Shown piece after piece: positions 62,481 through 64,000 of a stretch of 64,000 nt of DNA. How positions within the stretch are numbered: the first letter of the stretch is position 1; each line of letters begins with the position of its first letter. Below the pieces are notes generated by a model. That model searched no databases, was not told the origin of the DNA, and saw only the letters and a program-made list of their open reading frames with translations. The stretch is from Lacibacter cauensis (GTDB lineage Bacteria; Bacteroidota; Bacteroidia; Chitinophagales; Chitinophagaceae). Both the position numbers and the translations under genes were made by a program. Location of the stretch: contig NZ_VLLE01000003.1 in assembly GCF_007830055.1 (NCBI RefSeq), forward strand, positions 62,001 to 126,000, given 5' to 3'.

Positions 62481-63311
62481 CTATTGCAGCGTATTATTTT
62501 GTTCCAGCTGTAAAAAAAGTTGATACAGTTGTTGAGTAACGTTGCCGGGTTTGCCGTTTGCAATGCTGTTGCCGTTTACCGAATGTACCTGCAGTAAGCG
62601 TTTGGTTGTGCTGCTTACAAACACCTCTTTTGCTTGCAATACATCTTCTATATGTACAGGCTGTTCTTTAACTTTAAGGAACGACGAAGCAAGTTGCAGA
62701 ATATGTTTTCGTGTAATACCGTGCAACACATTTGTATCTGCAGTAAGTAATTCATTGTTGTGCGTAACAACAAATACATTCGACCGGGGCAGTTCGCTGA
62801 TGCAGCTGTCTTTTACATACAACACATCATCAGCACCCGCATCTTTTACTTTTTGCTGCAGGTAAACACCCATTAGATAATTAATGGATTTTACTGTTGG
62901 CAATTCCCGTACGTATTCTTCTGTTATAAGCCGGATACTTTTTTTCTCATCAAAAACATCATCCATTGTTAGTGGCGCTTGTGTAATGATGATGTTCGGT
63001 GTGCTGATGGAATACGTATCCGCAGCATAACCACCGGTTACGGTAATACGTATACCCGAAGTTGCCAGCTGGTTACGGTTGATGAGTTCCAGTATAATTT
63101 GTTTTAGCGCATCTAAAGTATAAGGTAACGACAGCCGAAGTATTGATGCAGATTGTTTCAACCGTGCAAGATGATCATCAATAAATAACGGTTTATGATT
63201 CACTGTTCTGAAAAAATCGAATACGCCATAACCTCGCTGTATGGCTAAATCGCTTACATGTACACTTGCTTTTGCTGCTTCTACCCAATCGCCATTAATA
63301 AACGTCCACAT
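62481..63311 (-). CDS. Class IV aminotransferase (branched-chain / D-amino-acid type)
   Basis: 276-residue fold-type IV PLP enzyme: MWTFINGDWV, a GYGVFDFFRT block, the PLP lysine in TVKSINYLMG, SELPRSNVFVV and LHGITRKHIL. It could act as a D-amino acid, branched-chain or aminodeoxychorismate-lyase type enzyme; the residues do not decide. It lies 27 bp downstream of the acylase gene, so they may share a transcript. Confidence 0.85.
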   Translation of the reverse strand: MWTFINGDWVEAAKASVHVSDLAIQRGYGVFDFFRTVNHKPLFIDDHLARLKQSASILRLSLPYTLDALKQIILELINRNQLATSGIRITVTGGYAADTYSISTPNIIITQAPLTMDDVFDEKKSIRLITEEYVRELPTVKSINYLMGVYLQQKVKDAGADDVLYVKDSCISELPRSNVFVVTHNNELLTADTNVLHGITRKHILQLASSFLKVKEQPVHIEDVLQAKEVFVSSTTKRLLQVHSVNGNSIANGKPGNVTQQLYQLFLQLEQNNTLQ

Positions 63312-63337
63312 GTTTCTTGCTTCAATAGTTAAAAGGA

Positions 63338-64000
63338 TTATTCGCCCGGGTGATAAGAACGTTCCACATGCTTCAGTACATCTTCTTTATAAAACAGTAC
63401 ATCTTTAAATTGTCCTTTTGTATACATGAGCAACTGATCGTTGAAATGCGGCGATTGCACATTACCACTTACACCACCAGCCAAAAGCGATTTGGCTTTA
63501 ATGCGTTTTCCAAACTCCACAGCACAAATAAAACTATTGCCACTGGTGCCGTAACGCTTTATTGTACCGGGATAGTAGTTGCTGTTATAGGCAGGCAACA
63601 TGCCCCATGCACTTGATGCAAAGGCAACAGGTACACTTTCTTTATTATCGTTGTATTGTTGCTGAATATCGTTACTCACCCGTTGAAAGCGGTTGATCTC
63701 TCCCCAGGCAACATTCCACTTACCATATCTTTTTTGAAACATACGTACCACCTCTAAGAGCGGGTTGAGTAGCTGTGCAGCCGAAGCTGAGTCAGCAAAA
63801 AGTTTTGTTGCATCAACCTGGTCGGTTTCGCCATCTTCAATATACACTTTGCGAATGCCCGGGCCAAGTAACTGTGCCCACTCAATAGCCAAAGCCGTAG
63901 CAACTGAATTTTCGGCTACACGATAATCCCATTGCTTCAATACCTGCATGGGTTCAACAAGATCTTTATAAAAAGCATTGTCTGCAGTTACGCTAGCATC
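63338..64000 (-). CDS. Penicillin-acylase-family hydrolase (C-terminal part only)
   Basis: The frame is open to the right edge, so its N-terminus is missing (about 220 residues shown). The part shown resembles the large-subunit end of Ntn acylases: RYGKWNVAWGEINRFQRV, RRYGTSGNS-like RYGTSGNSFICAVEFG and AGGVSGNVQSPHFNDQL. These enzymes remove acyl groups from amides, such as acyl-homoserine lactones or penicillins. The nucleophile serine lies outside the window. Confidence 0.85.
   Translation of the reverse strand, partial: DASVTADNAFYKDLVEPMQVLKQWDYRVAENSVATALAIEWAQLLGPGIRKVYIEDGETDQVDATKLFADSASAAQLLNPLLEVVRMFQKRYGKWNVAWGEINRFQRVSNDIQQQYNDNKESVPVAFASSAWGMLPAYNSNYYPGTIKRYGTSGNSFICAVEFGKRIKAKSLLAGGVSGNVQSPHFNDQLLMYTKGQFKDVLFYKEDVLKHVERSYHPGE

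Overview
The window is about 64 kb of a Bacteroidota chromosome, most likely family Chitinophagaceae (an inference from gene content, not a database match). Supporting signs are Bacteroidota-type promoters (TTG, 20 nt, TAnnTTTG), SprB-type repeats and a type IX secretion (T9SS) sorting domain on a giant surface protein, a menaquinone futalosine-pathway gene (mqnC), a fused E1 of the branched-chain ketoacid dehydrogenase, and an ornithine carbamoyltransferase of the N-succinyl/N-acetyl type. I saw no tRNA, rRNA, CRISPR array or prophage.

Layout. 1-4.3 kb: the N-terminal part of a SWIM-zinc-finger protein (probably SNF2 helicase family), small membrane and secreted proteins, and a TonB-plug-like secreted protein. 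4.3-14.3 kb: a complete arginine pathway on the minus strand, read as GNAT (probable N-acylglutamate synthase), argG, argC, argD, a small membrane protein, argF', a DUF559-argB fusion, argE, a four-helix-bundle (S23) gene and argH. Repeat elements sit at many of its junctions and inside argB and argC. 14.3-16.1 kb: a REP-associated tyrosine transposase between copies of its palindromic repeat, then an EamA transporter whose last codons come from the repeat. 16.1-30.2 kb: an M24 peptidase, a likely new small RNA, two aminotransferases, a Gfo/Idh/MocA oxidoreductase, a cytosolic trypsin-like protease with a partner gene, dnaN, and small membrane or zinc-ribbon proteins. 30.3-33.1 kb: a PadR-PspC operon behind a clear promoter. 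33.2-41 kb: gcvT, a comB-like phosphatase, a divergent SDR/HxlR pair with a perfect operator palindrome, a DinB-like protein and mqnC. 41-46.4 kb: a retropepsin-PDZ protein, an M16 peptidase pair, a GxxExxY gene inside a perfect 16-bp inverted repeat, and a holin-like membrane protein. 46.5-64 kb: BCKDH E1, an S41 protease, an archaemetzincin lipoprotein, a roughly 2,366-residue T9SS surface protein, a two-component system, a class IV aminotransferase and the end of a penicillin-acylase-type hydrolase.

The most unusual theme is repeat-bounded small-gene cassettes. Three unrelated small proteins (S23 four-helix bundle, DUF559 nuclease-fold, GxxExxY nuclease-fold) each lie between inverted repeats with a different sequence. 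A fourth unit, the REP/RAYT pair, shows the same layout with a recognised transposase. The repeats also enter coding sequence: they add in-frame loops to ArgB and ArgC, a linker to BCKDH E1, and new C-termini or stop codons to ArgF', EamA and S23. A second strong candidate is a small RNA of about 160 nt at 17.6-17.75 kb with its own promoter and terminator. A third is a hairpin element present twice (6.1 and 22.5 kb) with compensatory base-pair changes.
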